A stretch of 64,000 nucleotides of DNA. Source: Agrococcus sp. Marseille-Q4369. GTDB taxonomy: Bacteria > Actinomycetota > Actinomycetes > Actinomycetales > Microbacteriaceae. Below, piece after piece: positions 1-10,885 of the stretch. The position numbers were made by a program, and so were the translations under genes. Positions within the stretch are counted from its first letter, which is position 1; each line of letters opens with the position of its first letter. The stretch is from the NCBI RefSeq assembly GCF_018308945.1, contig NZ_CP070501.1, positions 434,001 to 498,000 of the forward strand, in the 5' to 3' direction. The notes under the pieces are model-generated. The model was not told the DNA's origin. It was given only the letters and a program-made list of their open reading frames with translations, and ran no database searches.

Positions 1-1407
1 CGCGTCGCCGCCGGCCGACCCGGGTCGTTCCTGCTCGAGTCGGCCGAGCAGGGCGTCTGGAACCGCTACTCGTTCGTCGGCGTCGAGGCGTTCGGCCTCC
101 TCACCGCCGATCGCGGCCGCGTCGAGTGGCGCTCCGCGTCGCTGAGCGCCGAGCGGCTGCTCGGCGACGACCTGGAGCGCAGCGGCCTCGACACGATCGA
201 GCACGTGCTGCGCCGCTGGGCGACACCCCGCATCGAGGGGCTCCCTCGCCTCACGAGCGGCATGATCGGCCACATCGGCTGGGAGGCCGTGCGCGAGCTC
301 GAGCACCTCCCCGACGCTCCGGAGCGCGACGTCGACGTGCCCGCGATCGCGATGGCGCTCACGGCGACGCTCGTCGTGCTCGACCACCGCACCGGCGCCG
401 CCCACCTCGTCGCGAACGTCGTCAACGACGGGGTGGAGGGGCCGGATGCGCTGTGGCTCGACGCGCAGTCCCGGCTCGACGCGCTCGAGGCCGCCCTCGC
501 CCGCGTCGAGCCCGGCTCGGTCGCCGCGATCGACCGGGACGCCGAGCCGGCCCCGAGCGCGCGCGTCGACGCCGAGGCGTTCCGCGCGATGGTCGAGCGC
601 TCGAAGCGCCACATCGTCGACGGCGACGTCTTCCAGGTGGTGCTCTCGGCGCGCTTCGACCTGGAGACCTCGGCCGACCCGCTCGAGGTCTACCGCGTGC
701 TGCGCATGCTCAACCCCTCGCCCTACCTCTACCTGCTCGCGCTCGAGGACGCCGATGGCGGCTCGTACGCCGTCGTCGGATCGAGCCCCGAGGCCCTCGT
801 GACCGTGCACGAGGGGCGCGCGACGATGCATCCGATCGCCGGCAGCCGCCCGCGCGGCGCCGACGCCGCCGCCGACCGCGACCTCGGCGACGAGCTGCTC
901 GCCGACCCGAAGGAGCGCAGCGAGCACGTCATGCTCGTCGACCTCGCGCGCAACGACCTCGCGAAGGTGTGCGTGCCCGGCAGCGTCGCGGTCACCGAGC
1001 TCATGGCGATCGAGCGCTTCAGCCACATCATGCACATCGTCTCGACGGTCGAGGGGCGGATGCGCGACGACGCGAGCGCGCTCGACGCGTTCCGCGCGAC
1101 CTTCCCCGCCGGCACGCTCTCGGGCGCACCGAAGCCGCGCGCGCTCGAGATCATCGACGAGCTCGAGCCCGCGCAGCGCGGCGTGTACGGCGGCGTGGTC
1201 GGCTGGCTCGACTTCGCGGGCGACGCCGACCTCGCGATCGCGATCCGCACGGTGACGATGCGCGACGGCGTCGCGCACGTGCAGTCGGGCGCCGGGCTCG
1301 TCGCCGACAGCGACCCGGAGAGCGAGCTCCAGGAGGTGCGGAGCAAGGCGGCCGCGCCGCTGCGCGCCGTGGCGGTCGCGAGCACGATGCGAGGGCTCGG
1401 CGCGTGA
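1..1407 (+). CDS. trpE: Anthranilate synthase component I (5'-truncated by window edge)
   Basis: Catalyses chorismate plus glutamine (or ammonia) to anthranilate, the first step of tryptophan synthesis in the cytoplasm; in this family the glutaminase subunit TrpG is a separate protein, and none is seen here. The reading frame is already open at base 1, so the N-terminus is outside the window; 468 residues are visible. The tryptophan-binding LLES motif of feedback-inhibited TrpE is at visible residues 11-14. The chorismate-binding C-terminal half has the family signatures HPIAGSRPRG, DPKERSEHVMLVDLARND, LSGAPKPRALEIIDELEP and QSGAGLVADSDPE. The gene ends in GTGA, where the TGA stop overlaps the GTG of the next gene, so the two are translationally coupled at the head of the trp cluster. 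Identification is firm; only the true start is unknown. Confidence 0.97.
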   Translation, partial: RVAAGRPGSFLLESAEQGVWNRYSFVGVEAFGLLTADRGRVEWRSASLSAERLLGDDLERSGLDTIEHVLRRWATPRIEGLPRLTSGMIGHIGWEAVRELEHLPDAPERDVDVPAIAMALTATLVVLDHRTGAAHLVANVVNDGVEGPDALWLDAQSRLDALEAALARVEPGSVAAIDRDAEPAPSARVDAEAFRAMVERSKRHIVDGDVFQVVLSARFDLETSADPLEVYRVLRMLNPSPYLYLLALEDADGGSYAVVGSSPEALVTVHEGRATMHPIAGSRPRGADAAADRDLGDELLADPKERSEHVMLVDLARNDLAKVCVPGSVAVTELMAIERFSHIMHIVSTVEGRMRDDASALDAFRATFPAGTLSGAPKPRALEIIDELEPAQRGVYGGVVGWLDFAGDADLAIAIRTVTMRDGVAHVQSGAGLVADSDPESELQEVRSKAAAPLRAVAVASTMRGLGA

Positions 1408-1949
1408 GGCGCGGCCGGCTCGTCGCGGTGCTCGCGCTGCTCGCGGCGGGCGGGCTCGGGCTGCTCGCCGCGACGCAGCCGTGGGCGAGCGCGTCGCTCG
1501 TGGACGGCCGCGAGCTCGCCGTCCCCGGCCAGGACCTCGCGGGCGGCCTCTCGATCCTCTCGCTCGCGATCGTCGCGCTCGCGCTCGTGCTGCCCATCTC
1601 GAGCCTCGCGTGGCGCTTCGCGCTCGGCGTGCTCGCCGTGCTGCTCGGCGCGCTGACCGCGGTGCACGCGCTCGCCTCGCGAGCCGGGATCCCGGCAGCG
1701 GTCGAGGCCCTCGTCGCCGACGCCACGGGCCTCGCCGGCACGGCGCAGGGCGCCGAGATCGCGAGCCTCGCCGAGGGTCCGTGGCCGATCGTCGGGGCCG
1801 CCGCCGGCCTCGTCGCGATCGCCGGCGGGCTCGTCGCGCTCGTGACCGCCCGCCGCTGGCCCGAGCGCGCGCGCCGCGCGGAGCGCTACGAGCGCGGCAC
1901 GGGCCTCGCGTGGGACGTCATGGACGACGGCGAGGACCCGACTCGATAG
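1404..1949 (+). CDS. Trp biosynthesis-associated membrane protein (TIGR02234-like)
   Basis: A 181-residue integral membrane protein of unknown biochemical role whose family is found inside actinobacterial tryptophan operons. The GTG start at 1404 overlaps the trpE stop by four bases. Four hydrophobic segments are visible at about residues 6-22, 44-62, 70-90 and 130-155. The conserved TQPW motif follows the first segment, and the short cytoplasmic tail is basic then acidic (ends DDGEDPTR). Position between trpE and trpC, membrane topology and the TQPW signature support the family call. A role in moving tryptophan or a precursor is plausible from context but not shown by the sequence. Confidence 0.85.
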   Translation: MRRGRLVAVLALLAAGGLGLLAATQPWASASLVDGRELAVPGQDLAGGLSILSLAIVALALVLPISSLAWRFALGVLAVLLGALTAVHALASRAGIPAAVEALVADATGLAGTAQGAEIASLAEGPWPIVGAAAGLVAIAGGLVALVTARRWPERARRAERYERGTGLAWDVMDDGEDPTR

Positions 1950-1952
1950 ACT
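1947..1952 (+). promoter_or_regulatory. Candidate -10 element (TAGACT)
   Basis: TAGACT ends about 50 bases before the GTG at 2003 and matches the TAGRMT-like -10 hexamers seen across this window. It would start a transcript near 1959 carrying the AAGGAG site at 1992-1997. No clear -35 is seen. Confidence 0.4.
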
Positions 1953-2002
1953 CGAGGGGTGCGGGCGCGCGAGCGCGCCCGGAAGACCGACCAAGGAGCA
2001 TC

Positions 2003-2269
2003 GTGAGCGCACGCAAGGGCATCAGCGATCAGCATGCAGCTGATCACGGGATCGCGGAGTACGAGGCGTCGTTCGTCGACCCCGGCCACGGCAACTCGCG
2101 AGCCGCGTGGACGAGCGTCATCGTCATGATCCTCGCGTTCACGCTCGGCACGCTCTTCTTCTTCCTCGACATGCCCGCGCTCGTGTGGGCGAGCGCCGGC
2201 CTGCTCGTCATCGGCATCCTCCTCTGGCCCATCCTCGCGAAGGCCGGCTTCGGGGCGAAGGACCACTGA
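2003..2269 (+). CDS. HGxxPAAW family small membrane protein (DUF6704-like)
   Basis: An 88-residue protein of unknown function. The actinobacterial family is named for a motif seen here in variant form as [10 protein letters not shown] at residues 27-36. Two transmembrane helices follow (about 38-56 and 60-77), and the short N-terminal part is soluble and rich in His and Asp. The GTG start at 2003 is supported by an AAGGAG ribosome site at 1992-1997 with normal spacing. The gene sits between the Trp membrane protein and trpC, with only two bases before the trpC GTG, so it is co-transcribed with trpCBA. Homologues occupy this same place in other actinobacterial trp clusters. Confidence 0.88.
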   Translation: MSARKGISDQHAADHGIAEYEASFVDPGHGNSRAAWTSVIVMILAFTLGTLFFFLDMPALVWASAGLLVIGILLWPILAKAGFGAKDH

Positions 2270-2271
2270 GC

Positions 2272-3060
2272 GTGCTCGACGCGCTCACCGCGGGCGCGCT
2301 CGAGGATGCTGCCCGGCGGCGCGATCAGCTGCCGGCCGATCGCCTGGAGGCGATCGCGCTGCAGTCGCGCACGCCCCTCGCCGCCGCATCCATCCTCAGC
2401 ACGCCGAAGGCCGACTCGCCCGGGCCGCACATCATCGCCGAGGTGAAGCGCGCGAGCCCGTCGAAGGGGCCGCTCGCCGACATCCCCGAGCCCGCCGCCC
2501 TCGCTTCGAGCTACGCGGCCGGCGGGGCGAGCGCGATCAGCGTGCTCACCGAGGAGCGGCGCTTCCTCGGCAGCCTCGACGACCTGCGTGCGGTGCGCGA
2601 GGCCGTCTCGGTGCCCGTGCTGCGCAAGGACTTCATCGCCGACGAGTACCAGCTGCTCGAGGCGCGGGCGTTCGGCGCCGACATCGCGCTGCTCATCGTC
2701 GCCGCGCTCGAGCCCGCGCGGCTCGTGCAGCTGCACCGCTTCGCCACGGGGCTCGGGCTCTCGGTGCTCGTCGAGGTGCACGACGAGCGCGAGATCGACG
2801 CCGCCCTCGAGGCCGACGCGCGCATCCTCGGGGTCAACACGCGCGACCTCAAGACGTTCACGATGCACCCCGAGCGCTTCGCCGAGCTGCGCGAGCGCAT
2901 CCCGGCCGGCACCGTCGCGGTCGCCGAGTCGGGCGTGCGCTCGGCCGCCGACGTCGCGCGCTACCGGCAGGACGGCGCGGATGCCGTGCTCGTCGGCGAG
3001 GCGCTCGTCACCGACGGCGACCCCGCGTCGCGCGTCCGAGAGTTCGGGAGGGCCGCATGA
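2272..3060 (+). CDS. trpC: Indole-3-glycerol phosphate synthase
   Basis: Converts carboxyphenylamino-deoxyribulose phosphate to indole-3-glycerol phosphate, a TIM-barrel enzyme. With the GTG start at 2272 (two bases after the previous stop) the protein has 262 residues, the usual single-domain length with no fused TrpF. Signatures are [10 protein letters not shown] at 57-66, the catalytic lysine motif LRKDF at 117-121, GVNTRDL at about 177-183, AESGV at 228-232 and the phosphate-binding VGEALV at 251-256. The stop overlaps the trpB start by four bases (ATGA), giving tight translational coupling. Confidence 0.96.
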   Translation: MLDALTAGALEDAARRRDQLPADRLEAIALQSRTPLAAASILSTPKADSPGPHIIAEVKRASPSKGPLADIPEPAALASSYAAGGASAISVLTEERRFLGSLDDLRAVREAVSVPVLRKDFIADEYQLLEARAFGADIALLIVAALEPARLVQLHRFATGLGLSVLVEVHDEREIDAALEADARILGVNTRDLKTFTMHPERFAELRERIPAGTVAVAESGVRSAADVARYRQDGADAVLVGEALVTDGDPASRVREFGRAA

Positions 3061-4277
3061 CCCAGCACCAGACCCCGCTGCGGGAGCAGCACGGGCCGTG
3101 GTTCGGCGAGTTCGGGGGCGTGTTCATGCCCGAGCCGCTCATGGCCGCGATCGACGAGCTCGCCGCGTGCTACGAGGAGTGCAAGCGCGACCCCGAGTTC
3201 CAGGCCGAGTTCGCCGCCCTCTCGCGCGGCTACACCGGGCGCCCCTCGATGCTGACCGAGGCGAAGCGGCTCTCCGAGATCGCCGGCGCGCGCATCCTGC
3301 TCAAGCGCGAGGACCTCAACCACACCGGCAGCCACAAGATCAACAACGTGCTCGGTCAGGCGCTCGTCGCCCGCCGGCTCGGCAAGTCGCGCCTCATCGC
3401 AGAGACGGGCGCGGGCCAGCACGGCGTCGCGACCGCGACCGCCGCTGCGCTATTCGGCATGGAGTGCGTCGTCTACATGGGCGAGGTCGACACCGAGCGG
3501 CAAGCGCTCAACGTCGCGCGCATGCGGCTGCTCGGCGCGCAGGTCGTGCCCGTCAAGACCGGCTCCCGCACGCTCAAGGACGCGATCAACGAGGGCCTGC
3601 GCGACTGGGTCGCGAACGTCGACTCGACGCACTACCTCATGGGCACCGTCGCCGGTCCCCACCCGTTCCCCGAGATGGTGCGCGACTTCCACCGCGCGAT
3701 CGGCGAGGAGGCGCGCGAGCAGACGATCGCGCTCACCGGCGCACTGCCCGACGCCGTGCTCGCGTGCGTCGGGGGCGGTTCGAACGCGATGGGCATCTTC
3801 CACGCCTTCCTCGACGACCCGGGCGTGCGCCTCATCGGCCTCGAGGCCGCGGGCGACGGCGCGGGCACCGAGCGCCACGCGCTCTCGATCGAGCGCGGTG
3901 CGCCGGGCCTGCTGCACGGCATGCGCACCTACCTGCTGCAGGACGACGACGGCCAGACGCTCGAGTCGCACTCGATCTCTGCCGGTCTCGACTACCCGGG
4001 CGTCGGTCCCGAGCACGCGTGGCTCCACGACCTCGGCCGCGCCGAGTACCAGCCGGTGAGCGATGCGGAGGCGATGGATGCGTTCCTCGCGCTCACGCGC
4101 GCCGAGGGCATCATCCCGGCCATCGAGTCGGCGCACGCGATCGCGGGCGCGATGCGGCTCGCGAAGGAGTCGCCCGGCTCGACGCTGCTCGTCTCGCTCT
4201 CGGGGCGCGGCGACAAGGACGTCGCGACCGCGGGCCGCTGGTTCGGCCTGCTCGACGAGGACGCGGGGCAGGCATGA
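3057..4277 (+). CDS. trpB: Tryptophan synthase beta chain
   Basis: PLP enzyme that condenses indole with serine to make tryptophan, working in an alpha2-beta2 complex with TrpA. It has 406 residues, the standard length for a TrpB1-type enzyme. The PLP lysine is K94 in GSHKINN. The glutamate of ETGAGQHG (116-123) and the phosphate-binding loop GGGSNAMG (239-246) are intact. The ATG overlaps trpC by four bases and the stop overlaps trpA by four bases, so the three genes are translated as one coupled unit. Confidence 0.98.
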   Translation: MTQHQTPLREQHGPWFGEFGGVFMPEPLMAAIDELAACYEECKRDPEFQAEFAALSRGYTGRPSMLTEAKRLSEIAGARILLKREDLNHTGSHKINNVLGQALVARRLGKSRLIAETGAGQHGVATATAAALFGMECVVYMGEVDTERQALNVARMRLLGAQVVPVKTGSRTLKDAINEGLRDWVANVDSTHYLMGTVAGPHPFPEMVRDFHRAIGEEAREQTIALTGALPDAVLACVGGGSNAMGIFHAFLDDPGVRLIGLEAAGDGAGTERHALSIERGAPGLLHGMRTYLLQDDDGQTLESHSISAGLDYPGVGPEHAWLHDLGRAEYQPVSDAEAMDAFLALTRAEGIIPAIESAHAIAGAMRLAKESPGSTLLVSLSGRGDKDVATAGRWFGLLDEDAGQA

Positions 4278-5095
4278 CCCGGATCTCCACCGCCGACGCC
4301 ATCCGCGCGACCGGCGAGCGCGCGCTCATCGGCTACCTGCCGGTCGGCTTCCCCGACCTCGCGACGAGCGTCGAGGCGGCCGTCGCCATCGCCGAGGCCG
4401 GCTGCACCGCGATCGAGCTCGGCGTGCCCTACTCCGATCCCGCGATGGACGGCCCCGTCATCCAGGCAGCGACGCAAGCCGTGCTCGACCGCGGCTTCCG
4501 GCTCGACGAGCTCTTCGATGCGATCGAGGCGATCACCGCGCGCACGAGCGCGCCCGTGCTCGTCATGACGTACTGGAACCCGGTGCTGCGCTACGGCGTC
4601 GACCGCTTCGCCGAGCGCCTCGCCGCCGCCGGCGGCGCGGGCCTCATCACGCCCGACCTCACGCCCGAGAACGCGGCGGAGTGGCTCGCGGCCGCCGAGC
4701 GGCACGGGCTCGACCGCATCTTCCTCGCGGCGCCCTCGTCGTCCGACGCGCGGCTCGACGCCGCGATCTCGGCCTCGCGCGGCTTCGTCTACACCGTCTC
4801 GACGATGGGCACGACCGGCGCCCGCACCGACGTCGACCGGGCAGCTCGAGCGCTCTCGGAGCGCATCGCCGAGCGCGCCGCGGCGACCGGCGGCGAGGCG
4901 CTGCGGTGCGTCGGCCTCGGCATCTCGACCGCTGAGCAGGTGCGGGACGTGCTCGAGTACGCCGACGGCGCGATCGTCGGCTCCGCGCTCGTCCGCGCGC
5001 TCGACGAGGGCGGCGTCCCCGCCGTGCGCGCGCTCGCCGCCTCGCTCGCCGAAGGTACACTCGCACCGACCGAACGAAAGGGCGCGACCGCGTGA
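4274..5095 (+). CDS. trpA: Tryptophan synthase alpha chain
   Basis: Cleaves indole-3-glycerol phosphate to indole and glyceraldehyde 3-phosphate and passes indole through a tunnel to TrpB. It has 273 residues in the TIM-barrel family. The signature [14 protein letters not shown] spans 48-61 with the catalytic pair E48 and D59 present; Met rather than Ala before the aspartate is a common actinobacterial variant. The ATG overlaps the trpB stop by four bases, and the TGA overlaps the lgt GTG. Confidence 0.97.
   Translation: MTRISTADAIRATGERALIGYLPVGFPDLATSVEAAVAIAEAGCTAIELGVPYSDPAMDGPVIQAATQAVLDRGFRLDELFDAIEAITARTSAPVLVMTYWNPVLRYGVDRFAERLAAAGGAGLITPDLTPENAAEWLAAAERHGLDRIFLAAPSSSDARLDAAISASRGFVYTVSTMGTTGARTDVDRAARALSERIAERAAATGGEALRCVGLGISTAEQVRDVLEYADGAIVGSALVRALDEGGVPAVRALAASLAEGTLAPTERKGATA
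5056..5061 (+). promoter_or_regulatory. Candidate internal -10 element for lgt (TACACT)
   Basis: TACACT lies inside the end of trpA, 30 bases before the lgt GTG. A GAAAGGG ribosome site at 5076-5082 sits between them. It could let lgt be transcribed without the trp genes. Confidence 0.35.
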
Positions 5096-6261
5096 CCGTC
5101 TTCCAGAGCATCCCGAGTCCCGCGCCCGAGTGGCAGCAGGTGCCGGTGGGCCAGTGGCTCGACGCGATCGGCGTCCTCGGCCTCGTCCAGGGCTCCATGA
5201 CCGGCGCGGTCGTCTTCGGCATCGTGCTCGGCGTCGTGCTCGCGATCCTCGCGCTCGCCGGGATGCTCGTCACCGGTCGCCTCACGCGCCGCGACGCGGC
5301 CTGGACGGTCGTCGCCTCGCTCGCCTTCGCGCTCCTCATCACGTGGGTGCTGCGCATGGTCGGCCCCTCGTGGGGGATCCAGACCTACGCGCTGTGCATC
5401 CTCGCCGGCATCGTCGTCGCCGCGGTGCTCACCGGCTGGCGCCTGCACCAGCGCGGCGTCGAGGCGGGCTACGTCATCGACGTCGCCGTCTGGGCCGTGC
5501 TGCTCGGCATCGTCGCCGCTCGCGCCTTCCACGTCATCACGCATCCCGACGACTACTTCGGCCCCGGCCGCGACCCGCTCTCGGCGCTCTACATCTGGGA
5601 GGGCGGCATCGCGATCTTCGGCGCCCTCATCGGCGGCGCGATCGGCGTGTGGATCGGCTGCCGCCAGACGGGCCTGCGCTTCTCGACGTTCGCCGACGCG
5701 CTCGCGCCCGGCCTGCTGCTCGCGCAGGCCTTCGGCCGGCTCGGCAACTGGTTCAACCACGAGCTCTTCGGCCAGCCGACGTCGCTGCCGTGGGGCCTGG
5801 AGATCGAGGCGACGAACCCCGCCTACCCCGTCGGGCTCCCCGAGGGCGTGCTCTTCCACCCGACCTTCGCGTACGAGATCGTCTGGAACGTGCTCGGCGC
5901 CGCGCTGCTGCTGTGGCTCGACCGCAAACGCGACATCCAGTGGGGCCGCCTCATCGCGCTCTACCTCATCTGGTACGGCGTCGGCCGCTCGGTCTTCGAG
6001 ACGATCCGCCTCGACCCCTCCGAGCTCTTCCTCGGCATCCGCACGAACGTCTGGATGGCGTTCCTCGCGATCGTCGTCGGCGTCGTCGTGTGGGTGGTGC
6101 AGTCGCGCCGCCACCCGGGCCTCGAGCCGTCCCCGTGGCAGCCCGGGCGCGAGCCCGGCACCGATCAGGTGCTAGATTCTGACGTCTACACCGAGACCCC
6201 CGAGTCCCGCACCCAGGACGAGGCGGCCCCAGCCGCAGAACCCGCGGCAGCACACCAGTAG
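5092..6261 (+). CDS. lgt: Prolipoprotein diacylglyceryl transferase
   Basis: Membrane enzyme that moves a diacylglyceryl group from phosphatidylglycerol to the lipobox cysteine of prolipoproteins. The GTG start overlaps the trpA stop and has GAAAGGG nine bases upstream. At 389 residues it is longer than the common 270-320. The family signature [13 protein letters not shown] is at 215-227. The [10 protein letters not shown] region (147 on), corresponding to the catalytic histidine loop, and [14 protein letters not shown] are present. An extra hydrophobic stretch at about 36-95 adds one or two helices before the conserved core, and a polar C-terminal tail after about 345 is rich in Glu and Pro. 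Downstream linkage to gltB is only positional. Confidence 0.95.
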   Translation: MTVFQSIPSPAPEWQQVPVGQWLDAIGVLGLVQGSMTGAVVFGIVLGVVLAILALAGMLVTGRLTRRDAAWTVVASLAFALLITWVLRMVGPSWGIQTYALCILAGIVVAAVLTGWRLHQRGVEAGYVIDVAVWAVLLGIVAARAFHVITHPDDYFGPGRDPLSALYIWEGGIAIFGALIGGAIGVWIGCRQTGLRFSTFADALAPGLLLAQAFGRLGNWFNHELFGQPTSLPWGLEIEATNPAYPVGLPEGVLFHPTFAYEIVWNVLGAALLLWLDRKRDIQWGRLIALYLIWYGVGRSVFETIRLDPSELFLGIRTNVWMAFLAIVVGVVVWVVQSRRHPGLEPSPWQPGREPGTDQVLDSDVYTETPESRTQDEAAPAAEPAAAHQ

Positions 6262-6265
6262 GACT

Positions 6266-6282
6266 GCGCGCTCCCAGCGCGC
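6266..6282 (+). terminator. Short GC hairpin after lgt
   Basis: Perfect 7-bp arms GCGCGCT and AGCGCGC with a CCC loop, 4 bases after the lgt stop. There is no T-run, so it may be a weak terminator or an mRNA 3'-end stabiliser. A TAGATT hexamer at 6173-6178 inside lgt could start a gltB transcript that would include this hairpin in its leader. Confidence 0.4.
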
Positions 6283-6328
6283 GGCGGGCCGACGGCGTCC
6301 CGCTCCCGATCGCGAGAGCAGGAGCAGC

Positions 6329-9300
6329 ATGCGATCAGTCAGCGAGCCCATTTCCTCGAGCTTCCAGGGCATGGCGGTGCCGGCGAAGGCCGGGATGTAC
6401 GACCCGCGCCATGAGAAGGACTCGTGCGGCCTCGCCATGGTCGCCACCACGCGCGGCACGCCCGGGCACGACATCGTCGCGCTCGCGCTCGACGCGCTGC
6501 GCAACCTCGAGCACCGCGGCGCGGTCGGCTCCGACGCCGGCACGGGCGACGGCGCGGGCATCCTCACGCAGATGCCGGATGCGTTCCTGCGCGAGGTCGC
6601 GCCCTTCCCGCTCCCCGAGGCGGGCACCTACGCCGCGGGCCTCGCGTTCCTCCCGCTCGACGAGCGCGAGCGCGCCCGGGTCCGGGACGGCATCCGCGAG
6701 ATCGCCGGGCAGGAGCGCCTCTCGGTGCTCGGCTGGCGCGAGGTGCCCACCGTGCCCGACGCGCTCGGCAAGCTCGCGCGCGCCGCTTGCCCCAAGATCG
6801 AGCAGCTCTTCGTCGCCGCGGCGGGCTCGCCGGTGTCGGGCATCGAGCTCGACCGGCTCACGTGGCGGCTGCGCAAGCGCATCGAGCGCGAGCTGGGGGA
6901 GTACCTCCCGTCGCTCTCGAGCCGCACGATCACCTACAAGGGGATGGTCACGACGCTCCAGCTCGAGCCGTTCTACCCCGACCTCTCCGACCCCCGCTTC
7001 GAGACGCGGCTCGCGATCGTCCACTCGCGCTACTCGACGAACACCTTCCCGTCGTGGCCGCTCGCGCAGCCGCTGCGGATGATCGCCCACAACGGCGAGA
7101 TCAACACCGTCGAGGGCAACCGCAACTGGATGCGCGCGCGCGAGTCGCAGCTCGCCTCCGAGCTGCTCGGCGACCTGCGGCCCGTGCGGCCCATCATCAC
7201 GCCGGGGATGAGCGACTCCGCCTCGTTCGACGAGGTGCTCGAGCTGCTGACGCTCGCCGGCAGGTCGCTCCCGCACGCGCTCATGATGATGGTGCCGCAG
7301 GCATGGGAGAACCAGCCCGACATGCCGCAGGAGCTGCGCGACTTCGCCGAGTACCACTCGCTCCTCATGGAGCCGTGGGACGGGCCCGCCGCGATCGCCT
7401 TCACCGACGGCTCGCTCGTCGGCGCGACCCTCGACCGCAACGGGCTGCGCCCGGGCCGCTGGCTCGAGACCGACGACGGGCTCTTCGTGCTCGCGAGCGA
7501 GACGGGCGTGCTGCCGATCGCGCCCGAGCGCGTCGTGCGCCGCGGCCGGCTCCAGCCGGGCCGGCTCTTCCTCGTCGACACCGAGGCGGGCCGCTTCGTG
7601 CCCGACGAGGAGGTCAAGGCCGAGCTCGCGGCGATGGAGCCGTGGGGCGAGTGGCTTGACTCGAGCCGCATCCACCTCGCCGACCTCCCCGAGCGCGAGC
7701 ACGTCGCGCACACGGCCGCGTCGGTCACGCGTCGCCAGCGCACCTTCGGCTACACCGAGGAGGAGGTGCGGCTGCTCATCGGGCCGATGGCGAAGACGGG
7801 CGCCGAGCCGCTCGGCGCGATGGGGAGCGACACGCCCATCGCGGTGCTCGCGAAGCGGCCGCGGCTGCTGTTCGACTACTTCGCGCAGGCCTTCGCGCAA
7901 GTGACGAACCCGCCGCTCGACAGCCTGCGGGAGTCGATCGTGACGAGCACCTCGATGGGGCTCGGCCCGGTGCGCAACCTGCTCACCGCGACGCCCTCGC
8001 ACGCGAGCCAGATCATCCTCGACTTCCCGGTGATCGACAACGACCAGCTCGCGAAGATCCGCTCGATCGACCGCACGCCCGGCTCGCGCCGTACGGTCGT
8101 CGTGAAGGGGCTCTACCGGGTCGACGGCGGTCCCGAGGCGATGGAGCAGCGCCTCGAGGAGCTCTGCCGCGAGGTCGACGAGGCGATCGCCGACGGCGCG
8201 CAGTTCATCGTGCTCTCCGACCGCGACTCGACCGACCAGCTCGCGCCCATCCCGACCCTGCTCATGACGAGCGCCGTCCACCACCACCTCATCGCCGCAT
8301 CCACTCGCATGCGCGCCGGGATCGTCGTCGAGGCCGGCGACGTGCGCGAGGTGCATCACGTCGCGCTCCTCATCGGCTACGGCGCGAGCGCCGTCAACCC
8401 CTACCTCGCGATGGAGACGGCCGAGCAGCTCGCCCTCACGGGCCAGCTCGGCGCCGACGTCGACACCGCCGTGCGCAACCTCATCAAGGCGCTCGGCAAG
8501 GGCGTCATCAAGATCATGTCGAAGATGGGCATCTCGACCGTCGGCGCCTACGGCGGCGCGCAGGCGTTCGAGGCCGTCGGCCTGTCGCAAGAGCTCGTCG
8601 ACCGCTTCTTCGTCGGCACCCACTCGCCGCTCGGCGGCGTCGGGCTCGACGTCATCGCCGAGGAGAACCGGCTCCGCCACCGGTCGGCCTATCCCGACGA
8701 GCGCGCCCCGCTCGCGCACGAGCGGCTCGCGACCGGCGGCGAGTACCAGTGGCGCCGCGACGGCGCCCCGCACCTGTTCAGCCCAGAGGCCGTCTTCAAG
8801 CTGCAGCACTCGACCCGCACGGGCCGCTTCGACGTCTTCGAGCAGTACACGCGGCTCGTCGACGAGCAGGCGGAGCAGCTCCAGACCCTCCGCGGCCTGC
8901 TCGCCCTCCGCCCGGCCGCCGAGCCGATCCCGATCGACGAGGTCGAGCCGGTCGCCGAGATCGTCAAGCGCTTCTCGACCGGAGCGATGAGCTACGGCTC
9001 GATCTCGGAGGAGGCGCACGAGACGCTCGCGATCGCGATGAACCGGCTCGGCGCGAAGTCGAACACCGGCGAGGGCGGCGAGGACGACGACCGGCTGCTC
9101 GACCCCGAGCGGCGCAGCGCGATCAAGCAGGTCGCCTCGGGCCGCTTCGGCGTCACGAGCATGTACCTCTCGCACGCCGACGACCTGCAGATCAAGATGG
9201 CGCAGGGCGCGAAGCCCGGCGAGGGCGGGCAGCTGCCGCCCGGCAAGGTCTACCCCTGGGTCGCGAGCACGCGGCACGCGACGCCGGGCGTCGGCCTCAT

Positions 9301-10885
9301 CTCGCCCCCGCCCCACCACGACATCTACTCGATCGAGGACCTCAAGCAGCTCATCTTCGACCTCAAGCGCGCCAACCCGCGCGCTCGCGTGCACGTCAAG
9401 CTCGTGTCGCAATCGGGCATCGGCGCGGTCGCCGCGGGTGTCGTGAAGGCCAAGGCAGACGTCGTGCTCGTCTCCGGCCACGACGGCGGCACGGGTGCGA
9501 GCCCGCTCAACTCGCTCAAGCACGCGGGCACGCCGTGGGAGATCGGGCTCGCCGAGACGCAGCACACGCTCATGGTCAACGGCTTGCGCGAGCGGGTGAG
9601 CGTGCAGGTCGACGGGCAGCTGAAGACGGGGCGGGACGTCGTGATCGGCGCGCTGCTCGGCGCGGAGGAGTTCGGCTTCGCGACCGCTCCGCTCGTCGTC
9701 TCCGGCTGCATCATGATGCGCGTCTGCCACCTCGACACGTGCCCCGTCGGCGTCGCGACGCAGAATCCCGTGCTGCGCGAGCGCTTCACGGGCAAGCCGG
9801 AGTTCGTCGTGCAGTTCTTCGAGTTCATCGCGCAGCAAGTGCGCGAGCTGCTCGCCTCGCTCGGCCTCCGCAGCCTCGACGAGGCTGTCGGTCGCAGCGA
9901 TCTGCTCGAGGTCGACCGCGCCGTGCGGCACTGGAAGGCCGACGGCCTCGACCTCGCGCCGGTGCTCGCGACGCCCACCGGCCTCGAGGGCGCGCCGCGC
10001 CGCACGACCGAGCAGGACCACGAGCTCGAGCAGCAGCTCGACTCGCGCTTGCTCGAGCAGCTCGAGCGGGCGCTCGAGGCGGGGGAGCGGCTCGAGCTCG
10101 AGCTCGAGATCGCCAACACCGACCGGGCGGTCGGCACGATGCTCGGCAACGCCGTGACGATGCACGCTGGCGCCGCCGGGCTCGAGCCAGGGAGCGTGAC
10201 GCTGCGGATGCGCGGCTCGGCGGGCCAGTCGCTCGGTGCGTTCGTGCCGCGCGGCATCGCGCTGCACCTCGAGGGCGACGCGAACGACTACGTCGGGAAG
10301 GGCCTCTCCGGCGGACTCGTCACGGTCCGGCCCGAGCCCGGGGCCGCGCTCGTCGCCGAGCGCAACGTCATCGCCGGCAACGTCATCGGCTACGGCGCGA
10401 CGAGCGGCGAGCTCTACCTCCGCGGCGTGGTCGGCGAGCGCTTCCTCGTCCGCAACTCCGGCGCGACGGCGGTGTGCGAAGGGGTCGGCGACCACGCGCT
10501 CGAGTACATGACGGGCGGCACCGCGGTCATCCTCGGGCCGACCGGCCGCAACCTCGGCGCCGGCATGTCCGGCGGCGTCGCGTACGTGCTCGACCTCGAC
10601 GAGCGCCGCCTCAACCAGGAGTCGTTCCACCAGGGCGAGCTGCGCGTCGAGCCGCTCGCCGACGAGGACGAGATCGAGCTGCGGGCGATCCTCGCCCGGC
10701 ACGTCGAGCTCACGGGCTCCGCGGTCGCCGAGCGGCTGCTCGGCGAGGACCTCGCGCGCGTCTCGAAGCTCGTGCCGCGCGACTGGGCGGCCGTGCGCAC
10801 CATCCGACTCGACGCCGAGCGCCACGGCGTCGACCCGGACTCGGACAACATCTGGCGGCAGATCCTGGAGGTGACCGGTGGCTGA
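6329..10885 (+). CDS. gltB: Glutamate synthase (NADPH) large subunit
   Basis: Transfers the amide of glutamine to 2-oxoglutarate, the GOGAT half of nitrogen assimilation. It has 1518 residues, as expected. Class II glutamine amidotransferase domain: the likely mature N-terminal nucleophile is C33 in KDSCGL, so the first 32 residues would be a cleaved propeptide. A central domain is followed by the FMN-binding synthase domain (about 800-1190). The [3Fe-4S] cysteines are C1127, C1133 and C1138 in [14 protein letters not shown]-terminal GXGXG beta-helix spans about 1250-1450. The ATG at 6329 has AGGAG at 6320-6324. It overlaps gltD by eight bases, so the subunits are made together. Confidence 0.98.
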   Translation: MRSVSEPISSSFQGMAVPAKAGMYDPRHEKDSCGLAMVATTRGTPGHDIVALALDALRNLEHRGAVGSDAGTGDGAGILTQMPDAFLREVAPFPLPEAGTYAAGLAFLPLDERERARVRDGIREIAGQERLSVLGWREVPTVPDALGKLARAACPKIEQLFVAAAGSPVSGIELDRLTWRLRKRIERELGEYLPSLSSRTITYKGMVTTLQLEPFYPDLSDPRFETRLAIVHSRYSTNTFPSWPLAQPLRMIAHNGEINTVEGNRNWMRARESQLASELLGDLRPVRPIITPGMSDSASFDEVLELLTLAGRSLPHALMMMVPQAWENQPDMPQELRDFAEYHSLLMEPWDGPAAIAFTDGSLVGATLDRNGLRPGRWLETDDGLFVLASETGVLPIAPERVVRRGRLQPGRLFLVDTEAGRFVPDEEVKAELAAMEPWGEWLDSSRIHLADLPEREHVAHTAASVTRRQRTFGYTEEEVRLLIGPMAKTGAEPLGAMGSDTPIAVLAKRPRLLFDYFAQAFAQVTNPPLDSLRESIVTSTSMGLGPVRNLLTATPSHASQIILDFPVIDNDQLAKIRSIDRTPGSRRTVVVKGLYRVDGGPEAMEQRLEELCREVDEAIADGAQFIVLSDRDSTDQLAPIPTLLMTSAVHHHLIAASTRMRAGIVVEAGDVREVHHVALLIGYGASAVNPYLAMETAEQLALTGQLGADVDTAVRNLIKALGKGVIKIMSKMGISTVGAYGGAQAFEAVGLSQELVDRFFVGTHSPLGGVGLDVIAEENRLRHRSAYPDERAPLAHERLATGGEYQWRRDGAPHLFSPEAVFKLQHSTRTGRFDVFEQYTRLVDEQAEQLQTLRGLLALRPAAEPIPIDEVEPVAEIVKRFSTGAMSYGSISEEAHETLAIAMNRLGAKSNTGEGGEDDDRLLDPERRSAIKQVASGRFGVTSMYLSHADDLQIKMAQGAKPGEGGQLPPGKVYPWVASTRHATPGVGLISPPPHHDIYSIEDLKQLIFDLKRANPRARVHVKLVSQSGIGAVAAGVVKAKADVVLVSGHDGGTGASPLNSLKHAGTPWEIGLAETQHTLMVNGLRERVSVQVDGQLKTGRDVVIGALLGAEEFGFATAPLVVSGCIMMRVCHLDTCPVGVATQNPVLRERFTGKPEFVVQFFEFIAQQVRELLASLGLRSLDEAVGRSDLLEVDRAVRHWKADGLDLAPVLATPTGLEGAPRRTTEQDHELEQQLDSRLLEQLERALEAGERLELELEIANTDRAVGTMLGNAVTMHAGAAGLEPGSVTLRMRGSAGQSLGAFVPRGIALHLEGDANDYVGKGLSGGLVTVRPEPGAALVAERNVIAGNVIGYGATSGELYLRGVVGERFLVRNSGATAVCEGVGDHALEYMTGGTAVILGPTGRNLGAGMSGGVAYVLDLDERRLNQESFHQGELRVEPLADEDEIELRAILARHVELTGSAVAERLLGEDLARVSKLVPRDWAAVRTIRLDAERHGVDPDSDNIWRQILEVTGG

